DNA of 19,042 nucleotides, taken from contig JAPVSJ010000045.1 of NCBI GenBank assembly GCA_047519745.1, positions 1 through 19,042 of the forward strand, written 5' to 3'. The notes under the pieces are model-generated. The model was not told where the DNA came from and ran no database searches. It saw only the letters and a list, made by a program, of their open reading frames with translations. This DNA comes from VRUE01 sp047519745 (GTDB lineage: Bacteria > Actinomycetota > Thermoleophilia > Solirubrobacterales > 70-9). The translations under genes were made by a program, and so were the position numbers. Shown here piece after piece: positions 7,602-15,255 of the stretch; the stretch's first letter is position 1; every line of letters starts with the position of its first letter.

Positions 7602-9383
7602 TCAGCCGCCGTTATTCAGGCCCGCCACCGGCTCGCCGACGACGATGTCGGCGCAGAGCAGCGGCTCGGGGTCGAACGAATCGGTGAGGGTGCGGCCGGC
7701 GGGGGTGCCGTGCAGGATCGGTTCGGGGGCCGGGCCTTTTTTCGGCTTCGGCGGATGGGTGTAGAAGCCGGCGCCGCACTGGATCGAGAAGTCGCGGACG
7801 CCGTCGCGGGCGTCGATGATGTCTTCGCCGCCCTCGCCGAAGAACTGGTCCTGGCCGGGCTGGCCGAGCATCGCGTTGGGGCCGCTGTCGCCGATCAGGA
7901 CGTCGTTGTCGAAGGAGCCCTCCATGTCCTCGTCGCTCGGGTCGAGGCGGACCGGGTGGCAGCGCCCTTCCTTCAGCAGCGTGTCGATCCAGGCTTTGTG
8001 GGCGAGGAAGGAGATGTAGAGCAGGCCGGGATGGGCCTGGGTCTCGGCGAAAGAGGCATCGTCGCGGCCTTCGCCGCCGACGAGTGCGCCGCCGGCGCAG
8101 CCACCGCCCGCCGCGAGCAGGTCGCCATCGCCTTCCCCATATAGGTAGGTCGGTCCGGGAAAGCCGCCGACGAGGCCGTCGGACCCGTCACCGCCATAGA
8201 GCTTGTCGGCGCCGGGCCCCGACTGGAGCAGGTCGTCCTCGGCGCCGGCTTTGATCGTGTCGTCGCCGAAGCCGCCGGCGATGCGGACGTTCTGGGCGCC
8301 GGCCAGCGAGCCTTCGGCCCGGAAGCTGTCGTTGCCGGGGCCGAGGTCGGCGGTCAGCCAGCGGGCGGGGCCGGCGGCCGCGCAGCTGACCTGCTTGGGA
8401 TCGGTGCCCAGCCGGGTGCAGCCGGGGCCGATCGCGATGCCCTTGGCGGCGCTGATGCCGAAGGTCTGGGTCGCTTCGTCGAAGGCGACGGTGAAGTCGT
8501 CGGGCCCTTCTCCACCGACGATCTGCAAGCCTCCCCCGCCGCCCTTGGTGCGGTCGAGCTGGACGTAGGCGGAGGCCTTGGGTGGCGCTTCCTTCCCGCA
8601 CGAGCTCGTGTGCCCTTTCGCGCCTTCGCAGCCGTCGCTGCCCTGCCCGCCGACCAGTTCGTCTACCCCGCCGCCGCCGCGCAGCATGTCGTCGCCGGGA
8701 CCGCCGTTGATCCGGTTGTCGCCCGTGGTGCCGATCAGCGTGTCGCGGAAGGCCGAGCCTTCGATGTCCTCGAAGCGGAAAAGGCGATCGTGGCCGTCGC
8801 CGCGGGCTTTGTGGGCCGCCAGCGAGACCCAGACGCCGCTGCCCTTGCCGCCGGCGACCGCGGTGGCGAAGGAGGCGATGTCGTCGCTTCCCGGCCCGCC
8901 GTCCATGCGGTCGTAGCCGTAGTCGCCGTGGACGAGGTCGAAGTCGCCGGGGCCGCCGTTGAGAGTGTCGATGCCGAGGCTTCCCGCCACCTCGTCGTCG
9001 TCGCCGGCGCCGCCGGAGGCCTTGTCGTCGCCGAGGTCGCCGATCACCCGGTCGGTGCCGGCGCCGCCATAGAGTTCGTCGTTGCCGCGGCCGCCGTGGA
9101 TCAGATCGTCCCCGCCGCCGCCGCAGATCAGGTCGTTGCCGAGGCTGCCGCTGATTTCGTCGTCCCCCGGCCCGCCCCAGATCACGTCGCGTTCAGGCGT
9201 GCCGCGCAGCACGTCGTTCCCGTCGGTGCCGACGATCTCCGCCCGCCGACCGTGACAGCGCGGCGGTTCTTCTTCGGCCGGCGCGGCGGCGATGAAGACG
9301 ACGAGCGCCAGCGCCGCCGCGGCGAGCGCGAGTCCCCTGCCCAGAATCCTCACCGGCGAAGAGTACCGACCGACGACGGACAC
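7602..9383 (-). CDS. Secreted RTX-type calcium-binding protein
   Basis: 593 residues from a GTG at 9383. A GTG at 9353 (11th codon) would give a more typical signal peptide (RILGRGLALAAAALALVVF); neither start has a clear ribosome site. After a signal peptide ending near residue 37, glycine/aspartate nonapeptide repeats of the GGxGxDxx type fill about 52-168 and 213-250 (GGPGDDEISG, GGGGDDLIHG), then again about 368-440 and 490-525. Each set follows or precedes a linker of shared plan (SLAAHKARGDGHDRLF...DIEGS and SFLAHKAWIDTLL...DMEGS), suggesting internal duplication. Four or more scattered Cys pairs may form disulphides. RTX repeats fold into a parallel beta roll when Ca2+ binds outside the cell. 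No protease or lipase domain is seen, so the activity is unknown. It starts 7 bases after the aldehyde dehydrogenase stop, so it may be cotranscribed with the catabolic operon, a surprising neighbour. Confidence 0.85.
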   Translation of the reverse strand: MSVVGRYSSPVRILGRGLALAAAALALVVFIAAAPAEEEPPRCHGRRAEIVGTDGNDVLRGTPERDVIWGGPGDDEISGSLGNDLICGGGGDDLIHGGRGNDELYGGAGTDRVIGDLGDDKASGGAGDDDEVAGSLGIDTLNGGPGDFDLVHGDYGYDRMDGGPGSDDIASFATAVAGGKGSGVWVSLAAHKARGDGHDRLFRFEDIEGSAFRDTLIGTTGDNRINGGPGDDMLRGGGGVDELVGGQGSDGCEGAKGHTSSCGKEAPPKASAYVQLDRTKGGGGGLQIVGGEGPDDFTVAFDEATQTFGISAAKGIAIGPGCTRLGTDPKQVSCAAAGPARWLTADLGPGNDSFRAEGSLAGAQNVRIAGGFGDDTIKAGAEDDLLQSGPGADKLYGGDGSDGLVGGFPGPTYLYGEGDGDLLAAGGGCAGGALVGGEGRDDASFAETQAHPGLLYISFLAHKAWIDTLLKEGRCHPVRLDPSDEDMEGSFDNDVLIGDSGPNAMLGQPGQDQFFGEGGEDIIDARDGVRDFSIQCGAGFYTHPPKPKKGPAPEPILHGTPAGRTLTDSFDPEPLLCADIVVGEPVAGLNNGG

Positions 9384-9390
9384 ACCAGGG

Positions 9391-10833
9391 TCATTTCAGA
9401 TTGATCATCACGTGCTTAATCTCGGTGTAGTCCTCGAGCGCGTACACCGAGAGGTCCTTGCCGTAGCCGGATTCCTTGTAGCCGCCGTGGGGCATCTCGG
9501 AGACCAGGGGGATGTGGTCGTTGATCCAGACGCAGCCGAAGCGCAGGGCGTTGGCGACGCGCATCGCGCGGCCGACGTCGCGGGTCCAGACCGATGACGC
9601 AAGCCCGTAGCGGGTGCCGTTGGCCCACTCGATCGCCTTCGCCTCGTCGGCGAACGGCTGCACCGTGATCACCGGGCCGAAGATCTCCTTCTGGATCATC
9701 TCGTCGCTCTGCTCGAGGCCGGCGACGACGGCGGGCTCGAGGAAGAAGCCGGGCAGGTCGGGCTGGGCGCCGCCGGTGACGATCTCGGCGTTTCCGGGCT
9801 TGCGCGCAAGGAAACCCTCGACCCGCTCACGCTGTCGCTGCGAGTTGAGCGGGCCGAGGGTCGTGTCGGCGCTGAGCGTGTCGCCCAGCACCAGACCCTT
9901 CGCTTCACCGACGAGGCCGTTGACCACGTCGTCGTAAACGCCTTTGGCGGCGAGCACTCGGGTCGCCGCCGTGCAGTCCTGGCCGGCGTTGTAGTAGCCG
10001 GTGCCGGCGATCGTCTCCAGCGCGGTCTCCATCTCGACATCGTCGAAGACGATCACGGGCGCCTTGCCACCGAGCTCGAGGTGGACGCGCTTGAGGCTGT
10101 CGGCCGCCGCCTTGGCGATCCACTTGCCGGTCGGCGGCGAGCCGGTCAGGCTGACCATCTCGACGTCGGGATGGGTGACCAGCTCGACCCCGGTCGGCTC
10201 GCCGTGGCCGCCGATCGCGTTGAGCACGCCCGGCGGAAGCAGGTCCGCGCACCACTCGGCGAAGAGCAGCGTGGTCAGCGGCGTCGTCTCGGCCGGCTTC
10301 AGCACGACCGTGTTGCCGGCCGCGAGTGCCGGGCCGATCTTCCAGATCGCCATCATCAGCGGGTAGTTCCAGGGGGTGATCTGGCCGACGACGCCGATCG
10401 GCTCGCGGCGGATGAAGGAGGTGTGGCCCTCCATGTACTCACCCGCGGCGCGGCCCTCCATGCAGCGCGCGGCACCGGCGAAGAAGCGCAGGTTGTCGGC
10501 CATCACCGGCACCTCGTCCTCGAGCACGGCACCGCGCGGCTTGCCCGCGTCGGCCGCCTCGAGGTCGGCGATCTGCTCGCCGCGCTCCTCGATCATGTCG
10601 GCGATCCGCAGCAGCGCCCGCGCCCGTTCGCCCGGCGGCGTCGCCGCCCAGCCCTCGAAGGCGCCCTTGGCCGCGGCGACCGCGGCGTCGACGTCGGCCT
10701 TGGTCGAGAGCGGCGCCGAGGCGATCGCCTCGCCGGTAGCCGGGTTGACCACATCCTCCATCCCACCCTCGGCCGGCTCAACAGCCTTGCCACCGATGAA
10801 GTTCCCCAGCTTCGTCTGCTCCGCCGCCATCAC
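9391..10833 (-). CDS. Aldehyde dehydrogenase, gamma-aminobutyraldehyde dehydrogenase-like
   Basis: 480 residues, full length for the NAD(P)-dependent ALDH superfamily. It oxidises an aldehyde to the acid; the likely substrate is 4-aminobutanal, giving GABA (PatD/YdcW type). Visible residues: Asn157 in TPWNYP, Lys179 in VVLKPAE (cofactor), Glu253 in LELGGK (general base), catalytic Cys287 in GQDCTAA and the EIFGP motif at 383-387. The C-terminus SGYGKDLSVYALEDYTEIKH is characteristic of aminobutyraldehyde dehydrogenases. The first codon is GTG at 10833, 7 bases after GGAGG, followed at once by ATG at 10830; both overlap the alanine dehydrogenase stop (GTGATG), so translation is coupled. The product is cytoplasmic. 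A betaine-aldehyde or other omega-amino aldehyde substrate cannot be excluded, but the aminotransferase in the same operon favours an aminoaldehyde. Confidence 0.92.
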   Translation of the reverse strand: MMAAEQTKLGNFIGGKAVEPAEGGMEDVVNPATGEAIASAPLSTKADVDAAVAAAKGAFEGWAATPPGERARALLRIADMIEERGEQIADLEAADAGKPRGAVLEDEVPVMADNLRFFAGAARCMEGRAAGEYMEGHTSFIRREPIGVVGQITPWNYPLMMAIWKIGPALAAGNTVVLKPAETTPLTTLLFAEWCADLLPPGVLNAIGGHGEPTGVELVTHPDVEMVSLTGSPPTGKWIAKAAADSLKRVHLELGGKAPVIVFDDVEMETALETIAGTGYYNAGQDCTAATRVLAAKGVYDDVVNGLVGEAKGLVLGDTLSADTTLGPLNSQRQRERVEGFLARKPGNAEIVTGGAQPDLPGFFLEPAVVAGLEQSDEMIQKEIFGPVITVQPFADEAKAIEWANGTRYGLASSVWTRDVGRAMRVANALRFGCVWINDHIPLVSEMPHGGYKESGYGKDLSVYALEDYTEIKHVMINLK

Positions 10834-12023
10834 TTCCGCACCTCCGCATGTTGTGGCCGATGGGCCGAATCCGGTCGATATGCGTCTGCTTTCGGCCCAT
10901 CGGCGGGGGTTTCCAGGGCTTGCTCTACGGGGATGCAGGGGAGGCCCACCGCCTCGGCTACCGCCGGGTGGGTGACCTGGCCCGCTGCCACGTTTACGCC
11001 CGGCCGCAGGCCAGGGTCGCGCTGGATCGCTCCCTCGACCCCGCGGTCGGCGATTGCAATCGCGTAGGGCAAGGTGGCGTTGGTGAGCGCCTTGGTCGCG
11101 GTGATCGGGACCGCGCCGGGCATGTTTGCGACGCAGTAGTGGGTGATCCCGTCGACCTCGAAAGTCGGTTCGTGGTGCGTGGTCGGGCGCGAGGTCTCAA
11201 AGCAACCGCCCTGGTCGATCGCGACGTCGACCAGCACCGCGCCCGGCTTCATCAGCGCCAGCTGCTCGCGCCGCACTACATAAGGGGCACGCGCCCCGTG
11301 GACCAGAACGGCGCCGATCACCAGGTCCGCGCTCGGCAGCATCTCTTCGACGGCGAGGGTCGTCGCGTAGACGGTCGAGCAGGCGCCGGCGAAGTCGACG
11401 TCGAGCTCGCGCAGGCGATCGATCGACTTGTCGAAGACGAACACGTCGGCCTGCATGCCGATCGCGATCGTGGCGGCGTTCATGCCGACCACCCCGCCAC
11501 CGATCACCAGCACGTTGGCTGCCGCCACGCCGGGCACGCCGCCGAGCAGGATGCCGCGCCCGCCGAGCGGCTTCTCGAGCATGAAGGCACCGGCCTGGGT
11601 GGCGATCTTGCCGGCGATCTCGCTCATCGGCGCGAGCAGCGGCAGCCGCCCGCGCGCGTCCTCCACCGTCTCATACGCGATGCAGGTGGCACCGGAGCCG
11701 CAGAGGCCGCGGGTCTGCTCGGGGTCGGGCGCAAGGTGCAGGTACGTGAACAGCAGCTGTCCCCGACGCAGCATCTGGATCTCGCTCGGCTGCGGCTCCT
11801 TGACCTTCAGCACCATCCCCGACTCGGCGAAGACGGTCGCCGCGTTGGGGACTATGCGGGCGCCCTGCGACTCGAATTCGGCGTCGGAGATGGCACTTCC
11901 CTCGCCGGCGCCGCTCTCTATAAGGACGACATGGCCGTGCTCGACGAGCTCGCGCACCCCGGCAGGGGTGATCGCGACGCGGTACTCGTCGGGCTTGATC
12001 TCGGTCGGAACACCGACGATCAC
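10830..12023 (-). CDS. ald: Alanine dehydrogenase
   Basis: 397 residues from a GTG at 12023 preceded by AAGGGGG. The open frame extends 25 codons further upstream, but only this start gives the canonical N-terminus (IVGVPTEIKPDEYRVA), and it puts the key residues at the numbers known for bacterial Ald: Arg15, Lys75 (VKVKEP), His96 (TYLHLAP) and Asp270 (DVAIDQGG). The NAD-binding glycine motif is GGGVVGMNAA at 175-184; NMPGAVPITAT at 300-310 is also a family signature. The enzyme interconverts L-alanine + NAD+ + H2O with pyruvate + ammonium + NADH in the cytoplasm. The core ends near residue 370, and about 26 extra polar residues follow (PADGPKADAYRP and beyond), longer than the usual near-370-residue enzyme. 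It lies 13 bases after the PucR gene and overlaps the ALDH gene. In this operon it probably regenerates pyruvate from alanine made by the aminotransferase. Confidence 0.94.
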   Translation of the reverse strand: MIVGVPTEIKPDEYRVAITPAGVRELVEHGHVVLIESGAGEGSAISDAEFESQGARIVPNAATVFAESGMVLKVKEPQPSEIQMLRRGQLLFTYLHLAPDPEQTRGLCGSGATCIAYETVEDARGRLPLLAPMSEIAGKIATQAGAFMLEKPLGGRGILLGGVPGVAAANVLVIGGGVVGMNAATIAIGMQADVFVFDKSIDRLRELDVDFAGACSTVYATTLAVEEMLPSADLVIGAVLVHGARAPYVVRREQLALMKPGAVLVDVAIDQGGCFETSRPTTHHEPTFEVDGITHYCVANMPGAVPITATKALTNATLPYAIAIADRGVEGAIQRDPGLRPGVNVAAGQVTHPAVAEAVGLPCIPVEQALETPADGPKADAYRPDSAHRPQHAEVRK

Positions 12024-12036
12024 TGCGCGCCCCCCT

Positions 12037-13599
12037 TCACGGGCCGACCAGCTCCCTGGCCCGCAGCGCCAGCCAGAACTCGATGCGGTCATGGGCACGC
12101 GAGAGGTCGCGCCCGGTCAGCTCTTCGACCTTGCGCATCCGGTAGCGCAGGGTGTGGCGGTGGCAGTAGACCTCGCGGGCCGCCCGCTCCCACTGCCCGT
12201 TCTGCTCGATGAAGGCCTCGAGCGAGCGCAGCAGCTCACCGCCGTACTCCTCGTCGCCGGACTCGATCGGACCGAGCACGCTGTCGCAGTAGAGCTTCAG
12301 CGCATCGTCGTCCTGGATCGAGAGCAGCAGGGTGAAGGCGCCGAGGTCGCGCCAGGACGCCACCTCGGGGCCGCTGCCGTTCTCGGAGAACGCCGTCGCC
12401 TCGAGCGCGCAGCGCGCCTCGTGGAAGGAGTGGCGCAGCTCCTCGGGCGGCGCCGGTCGGCTGGCGGCGGCGCGCACGGCGCCGCGCTCTTTGATCAGTG
12501 CCCGCCGCGCTTCGGAGGCGAGGTCGACGGGGTCGCGGTCGGCGGCGTCGACGACGGCGCAGAGCAGCTCGCGGCTGCCCGCCGTGTGCGGGGCGACGAC
12601 GGCCGGGCAGGCGTCGGCGGCAAGCGCCCGCTCCAGTGCCGCCTCGGCGGCGGCCGGATCGTCGAGGTCGAAGACGAGCACGGCGGCCTCGTCACCGATG
12701 CCGAAGGGCTCGAGCCGGCGGCGCAGCTCAGAGGGATCCAGTCGACCTCCGAGCGCGCCCGCCAGCACGTCCCCGGCAAGCCGGCGCTCGGTCTCGCGGG
12801 CGACGCGGCGTCGCATCAGCTCGAGCGCGACGACGGCGACCGCCTGCTGCAGGATCAGGCGCTCGAAGTCCCCCAGGCCGCCCGAGTCGCGGACCATCAC
12901 CACCCAGGCCTGGGGCGGGCCGCCCCCCGGTGAGATCACCGGGTGGGCTAGAGCCCGGCCCGCCACAGATGGATGAGTCGGCACGAAGGGATGGCCGTCG
13001 GCGATGTGCTCGAGCGCTTCGTCGCGGATCGCGTTGACCGCCTCGGCGGAGAGCTCGCGGCGGAAGCCGCGCCCGGCGATGCGCTCGCCGCGGTTGTTGA
13101 GGATCGCGACGGTGCCGCCGACCGCGGAGGCAATCGTCGCGACGATCTCCTCGAGGCCGCGCTCTTCGAGGACCAGGCGCTCGAGCCGGCGCTGCACGGC
13201 GATCCCCCGCTGCAGCACCTCGTACTGCTCGTTGACGAGCTTGGCGAAGGCCTTCTCGGTGATCGCGATGAACGGGGTCGAGTAGGGCACCTCGAAGAGC
13301 GGGAAGTCGCGTTTCTTCGCCTCCTCGAGCAGGGCTTTGGGCAGCTTCTTGTGGTTGAAGCCCGTGCCGAAGCCGAGTCCCGCCAGGTTGTGCTCGGCGA
13401 GCAGGCGAATGTAGGCGCGCTGTTTGGCGGCGGTATCGAGGGGGATGCCCGTGGTCAGCATCAGCTCGCCGCCGGAGAGCCACGGGGTCGGATCCTCGAG
13501 CTCGGAGATGTGGATCCAGCGCAGCGGCGCTTCCGCCGCGCCCGCGCCCGCCGCGAGGTCGAGGCCGACCTCGTCGAGCAGGCTTTGCACGGTGAGCAT
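12037..13599 (-). CDS. PucR-family transcriptional regulator
   Basis: 520 residues from an ATG at 13599 with a modest AGG eight bases upstream, 11 bases after the aminotransferase stop. The same frame stays open upstream through the aminotransferase gene, but that extension is an out-of-frame shadow. Residues about 8-125 form the PucR N-terminal sensory domain (WIHISELEDPTPWLSGGELM, TGFNHKKLPKAL). Residues about 130-270 are a GAF-like middle region (VAILNNRGERIAGRG). Residues about 285-395 are the CdaR GGDEF-like segment. Residues about 455-512 are the C-terminal helix-turn-helix (FIEQNGQWERAAREVYCHRH, TLRYRMRKVEELTG). It probably senses an operon substrate or intermediate and controls this operon and the divergent permease. 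From memory, the Streptomyces coelicolor polyamine regulator EpuRI is PucR-type and is also encoded between an aminotransferase and an aldehyde dehydrogenase, which supports a polyamine role. Confidence 0.92.
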   Translation of the reverse strand: MLTVQSLLDEVGLDLAAGAGAAEAPLRWIHISELEDPTPWLSGGELMLTTGIPLDTAAKQRAYIRLLAEHNLAGLGFGTGFNHKKLPKALLEEAKKRDFPLFEVPYSTPFIAITEKAFAKLVNEQYEVLQRGIAVQRRLERLVLEERGLEEIVATIASAVGGTVAILNNRGERIAGRGFRRELSAEAVNAIRDEALEHIADGHPFVPTHPSVAGRALAHPVISPGGGPPQAWVVMVRDSGGLGDFERLILQQAVAVVALELMRRRVARETERRLAGDVLAGALGGRLDPSELRRRLEPFGIGDEAAVLVFDLDDPAAAEAALERALAADACPAVVAPHTAGSRELLCAVVDAADRDPVDLASEARRALIKERGAVRAAASRPAPPEELRHSFHEARCALEATAFSENGSGPEVASWRDLGAFTLLLSIQDDDALKLYCDSVLGPIESGDEEYGGELLRSLEAFIEQNGQWERAAREVYCHRHTLRYRMRKVEELTGRDLSRAHDRIEFWLALRARELVGP

Positions 13600-13610
13600 C
13601 GATGTGCCTA

Positions 13611-15032
13611 TCAGCTGCGCCTCGGGCTCCAGCCCGCCGATCCAGCGCGGCTTCCGACCCGCTCCCAGGCGTCGGTGAGCACGCCGCGCAGCACGTCGTG
13701 GATCTCTTCGAACTGCTCGGTGTCGGCGATCAGCGGCGGCGCCAGCTGGATCACCGGGTCGCCGCGGTCGTCGGCGCGACAGATCAAGCCTCGCTCGTAG
13801 AGCTCGCCGGAGAGATAGCCGCGCAGCAGGTCCTCGGCCTCCTCGTCGTCGAAGCTCTCCTTGGTCTCCTTGTCCTTGACCAGCTCGATCGCCTGGAAGA
13901 AGCCGGCGCCGCGCACGTCGCCGACGATCGGCAGGTCGTGCAGGCTCTCCAGCATCTTGCGGAACTCGCCCTCCTTGGCGAGCACGTGGCCGCAGAGGTC
14001 CTCGCGCTCGAAGACGTCGAGGTTGGCCATCGCCACCGCCGCGGCGACCGGGTGGCCGGCAAAGGTGAAGCCGTGGGCGAAGGAGGCATCCTCGTGCATG
14101 AACGCATCGGCGACGCGGTCGGAGACGATCACCCCGCCCATCGGCGCGTAGGCCGAGGTCAGGCCCTTGGCCACAGTGATGACGTCGGGGACGTAGCCGA
14201 AGCGTTCGCAGCCGAAGTAGTGGCCGAGGCGGCCCCAGGCGCAGATCACCTCGTCGGAGATCATCAGCACGTCGTAGCGGTTGCAGATCTCGCGCACCCG
14301 CTCGAAGTAGCCATCGGGCGGGACGAAGCAGCCGCCGGCGTTCTGGACCGGCTCGACGATCACCGCCGCGACCGTCTCCGGCCCCTCGAACTGGATCCGC
14401 TCCTCGATCGCGGTCGCCGCCCAGAGCGGGTGGCGGTCCTCGGGCCAGCGGTAGGAGTTGGTGTTGGGCACGTGGCAGCCGCCCGGGGTGAGCGGCTCGA
14501 ACTGCGAGCGCAGCTCGGTGATGCCGGTGGCCGAGAGGGCGCCGAGCGAGGTGCCGTGGTAGGCGATCTCGCGGGCGATCACCTTGTGCTTCTGGCCTTT
14601 GCCGTGGATGCGGTGGTAGTTGCGGGCCAGCTTCAGCGTCGACTCGACCGCCTCCGAGCCGCCGGAGGTGAAGAAGACGCGGTTGAGATCGCCGGGGGCG
14701 AGTGAGGCGATCCGCGCTGCCAGCTCGATCGCGCGCGGATGCGCGTAGCTCCACAGCGTGTAGAAGTCGAGTTCCTCGACCTGGCGCGCCGCCGCTTCGC
14801 CGAGCTCGGCGCGACCGTGGCCGGCATTGACGCAGAAGAGGGCGGAGAGGCCGTCGAGATAGCGCTTGCCGTGCTCGTCGTAGACGTAGCAGCCCTCGCC
14901 GCGGGTGATAATCGGGATCTCGTGCTCGGGACCGTAGGAGCCCATGCGCGAGAAATGCATCCAGAGATGTCGCATCGCCAGCTCCTGGAGGCTGGTGTCC
15001 ACTGCCTCGGTCGGTTTCGACGCGATGGCCAT
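13611..15032 (-). CDS. Class III (omega) aminotransferase, PLP-dependent
   Basis: 473 residues from an ATG at 15032 with AAGGAG about 8 bases upstream. It is full length for fold-type I class III aminotransferases. Motifs: substrate-side LWSYAHP (93-99), phosphate-binding SGGSEA (123-128), aromatic stacking AYHG (157-160), the PLP pyridine Asp260 in ISDEVICAWGR, Schiff-base Lys289 in VITVAKGLTSAYAPMG, and GFTFAGHP (321-328). The family transfers a terminal amino group from putrescine, GABA, beta-alanine, taurine or similar amines to pyruvate or 2-oxoglutarate. Pyruvate is favoured here because alanine dehydrogenase sits in the same operon; putrescine or another diamine is favoured by the aminobutyraldehyde-type ALDH. 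It is the first gene of the minus-strand operon and diverges from the permease. The last 15 or so residues (RVGSRAGSAGWSPRRS) look like a non-conserved tail. Confidence 0.92.
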   Translation of the reverse strand: MAIASKPTEAVDTSLQELAMRHLWMHFSRMGSYGPEHEIPIITRGEGCYVYDEHGKRYLDGLSALFCVNAGHGRAELGEAAARQVEELDFYTLWSYAHPRAIELAARIASLAPGDLNRVFFTSGGSEAVESTLKLARNYHRIHGKGQKHKVIAREIAYHGTSLGALSATGITELRSQFEPLTPGGCHVPNTNSYRWPEDRHPLWAATAIEERIQFEGPETVAAVIVEPVQNAGGCFVPPDGYFERVREICNRYDVLMISDEVICAWGRLGHYFGCERFGYVPDVITVAKGLTSAYAPMGGVIVSDRVADAFMHEDASFAHGFTFAGHPVAAAVAMANLDVFEREDLCGHVLAKEGEFRKMLESLHDLPIVGDVRGAGFFQAIELVKDKETKESFDDEEAEDLLRGYLSGELYERGLICRADDRGDPVIQLAPPLIADTEQFEEIHDVLRGVLTDAWERVGSRAGSAGWSPRRS

Positions 15033-15112
15033 GCGATTCTCCTTTCGTCCCTACGACGTTCTGGACAAAGCTAGCTCGCTCAACTCTCTCATTCAAGTGT
15101 TCGTTGGGTCAA

Positions 15113-15118
15113 GTTATA
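15113..15118 (-). promoter_or_regulatory. -10 element, aminotransferase operon
   Basis: TATAAC on the minus strand is five of six to the -10 consensus. It would start transcription near 15106, leaving a leader of roughly 75 bases to the ATG at 15032. The matching -35 region (around 15136-15142) is poor in consensus and coincides with the CTTGT...ACAAG inverted pair, which fits an activated or repressed promoter. Confidence 0.5.
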
Positions 15119-15165
15119 CGCGAGGCCTTGTACAAAAAGGACAAGCGGACGCCTGAAATTTGGGA

Positions 15166-15191
15166 CATTTGCCACTTGTGCCCATTTGCCA
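15166..15191. repeat. Direct repeat CATTTGCCA, two copies
   Basis: Copies lie at 15166-15174 and 15183-15191, 17 bases start to start, on either side of the probable permease -35. Tandem sites at a promoter suggest a regulator binding region. The repeat is short, so chance is possible. Confidence 0.4.
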
Positions 15192-15205
15192 GATAGGCGT
15201 ACCGT
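15177..15205 (+). promoter_or_regulatory. Promoter-like site for the permease gene
   Basis: TTGTGC at 15177-15182 and TACCGT at 15200-15205 are separated by 17 bases. The -10 fits the relaxed TAnnnT form common in GC-rich actinobacteria. Transcription would begin near 15212, giving a leader of about 44 bases to the ATG at 15256. The -35 overlaps a CTTG half-site. Confidence 0.4.
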
Positions 15206-15255
15206 GACGGAGACCCGTTGCCTTTCAGCGCAGCGGCGAGGCGAAAGGAGCAGCG

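Larger units (their letters stand above)
15033..15255. promoter_or_regulatory. Divergent promoter region with CAAG/CTTG half-sites
   Basis: This is 223 bases between the aminotransferase operon and the permease, without a gene of its own. It is AT-richer than the flanks. CAAG or CTTG tetranucleotides occur at 15094, 15110, 15127, 15142 and 15175, the first four spaced 15-17 bases apart. CTTGT (15127-15131) and ACAAG (15141-15145) form an inverted pair over the probable minus-strand -35. A 9-bp direct repeat (CATTTGCCA) brackets the plus-strand -35. The cluster is a plausible operator array for the PucR-type regulator; that link is inference. Confidence 0.55.

Noticed and set aside
7295..7687. 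130-codon plus-strand frame overlapping the RHH gene
   Set aside because: No ribosome site and no recognisable fold; the overlapping 51-residue frame has both.
7735..7745. Run of six A/T as a programmed frameshift site in the RTX gene
   Set aside because: It lies in a Lys-rich tail (KPKKGP), does not fit the usual slippery heptamer in frame, and no alternative domain follows.
8610..9404. 264-codon plus-strand frame rich in Val/Ala/Asp
   Set aside because: It is the reverse complement of the RTX repeats; its apparent periodicity comes from those repeats.
10848..12933. Plus-strand frames over alanine dehydrogenase and PucR genes
   Set aside because: Shadows of genes with complete catalytic and DNA-binding motifs on the other strand.
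13600..15096. Upstream extension of the PucR frame to a 1019-residue protein
   Set aside because: The added half is the aminotransferase gene read in a different frame (Arg/Pro/Leu-rich, no domain). The PucR domain begins right at the ATG at 13599.
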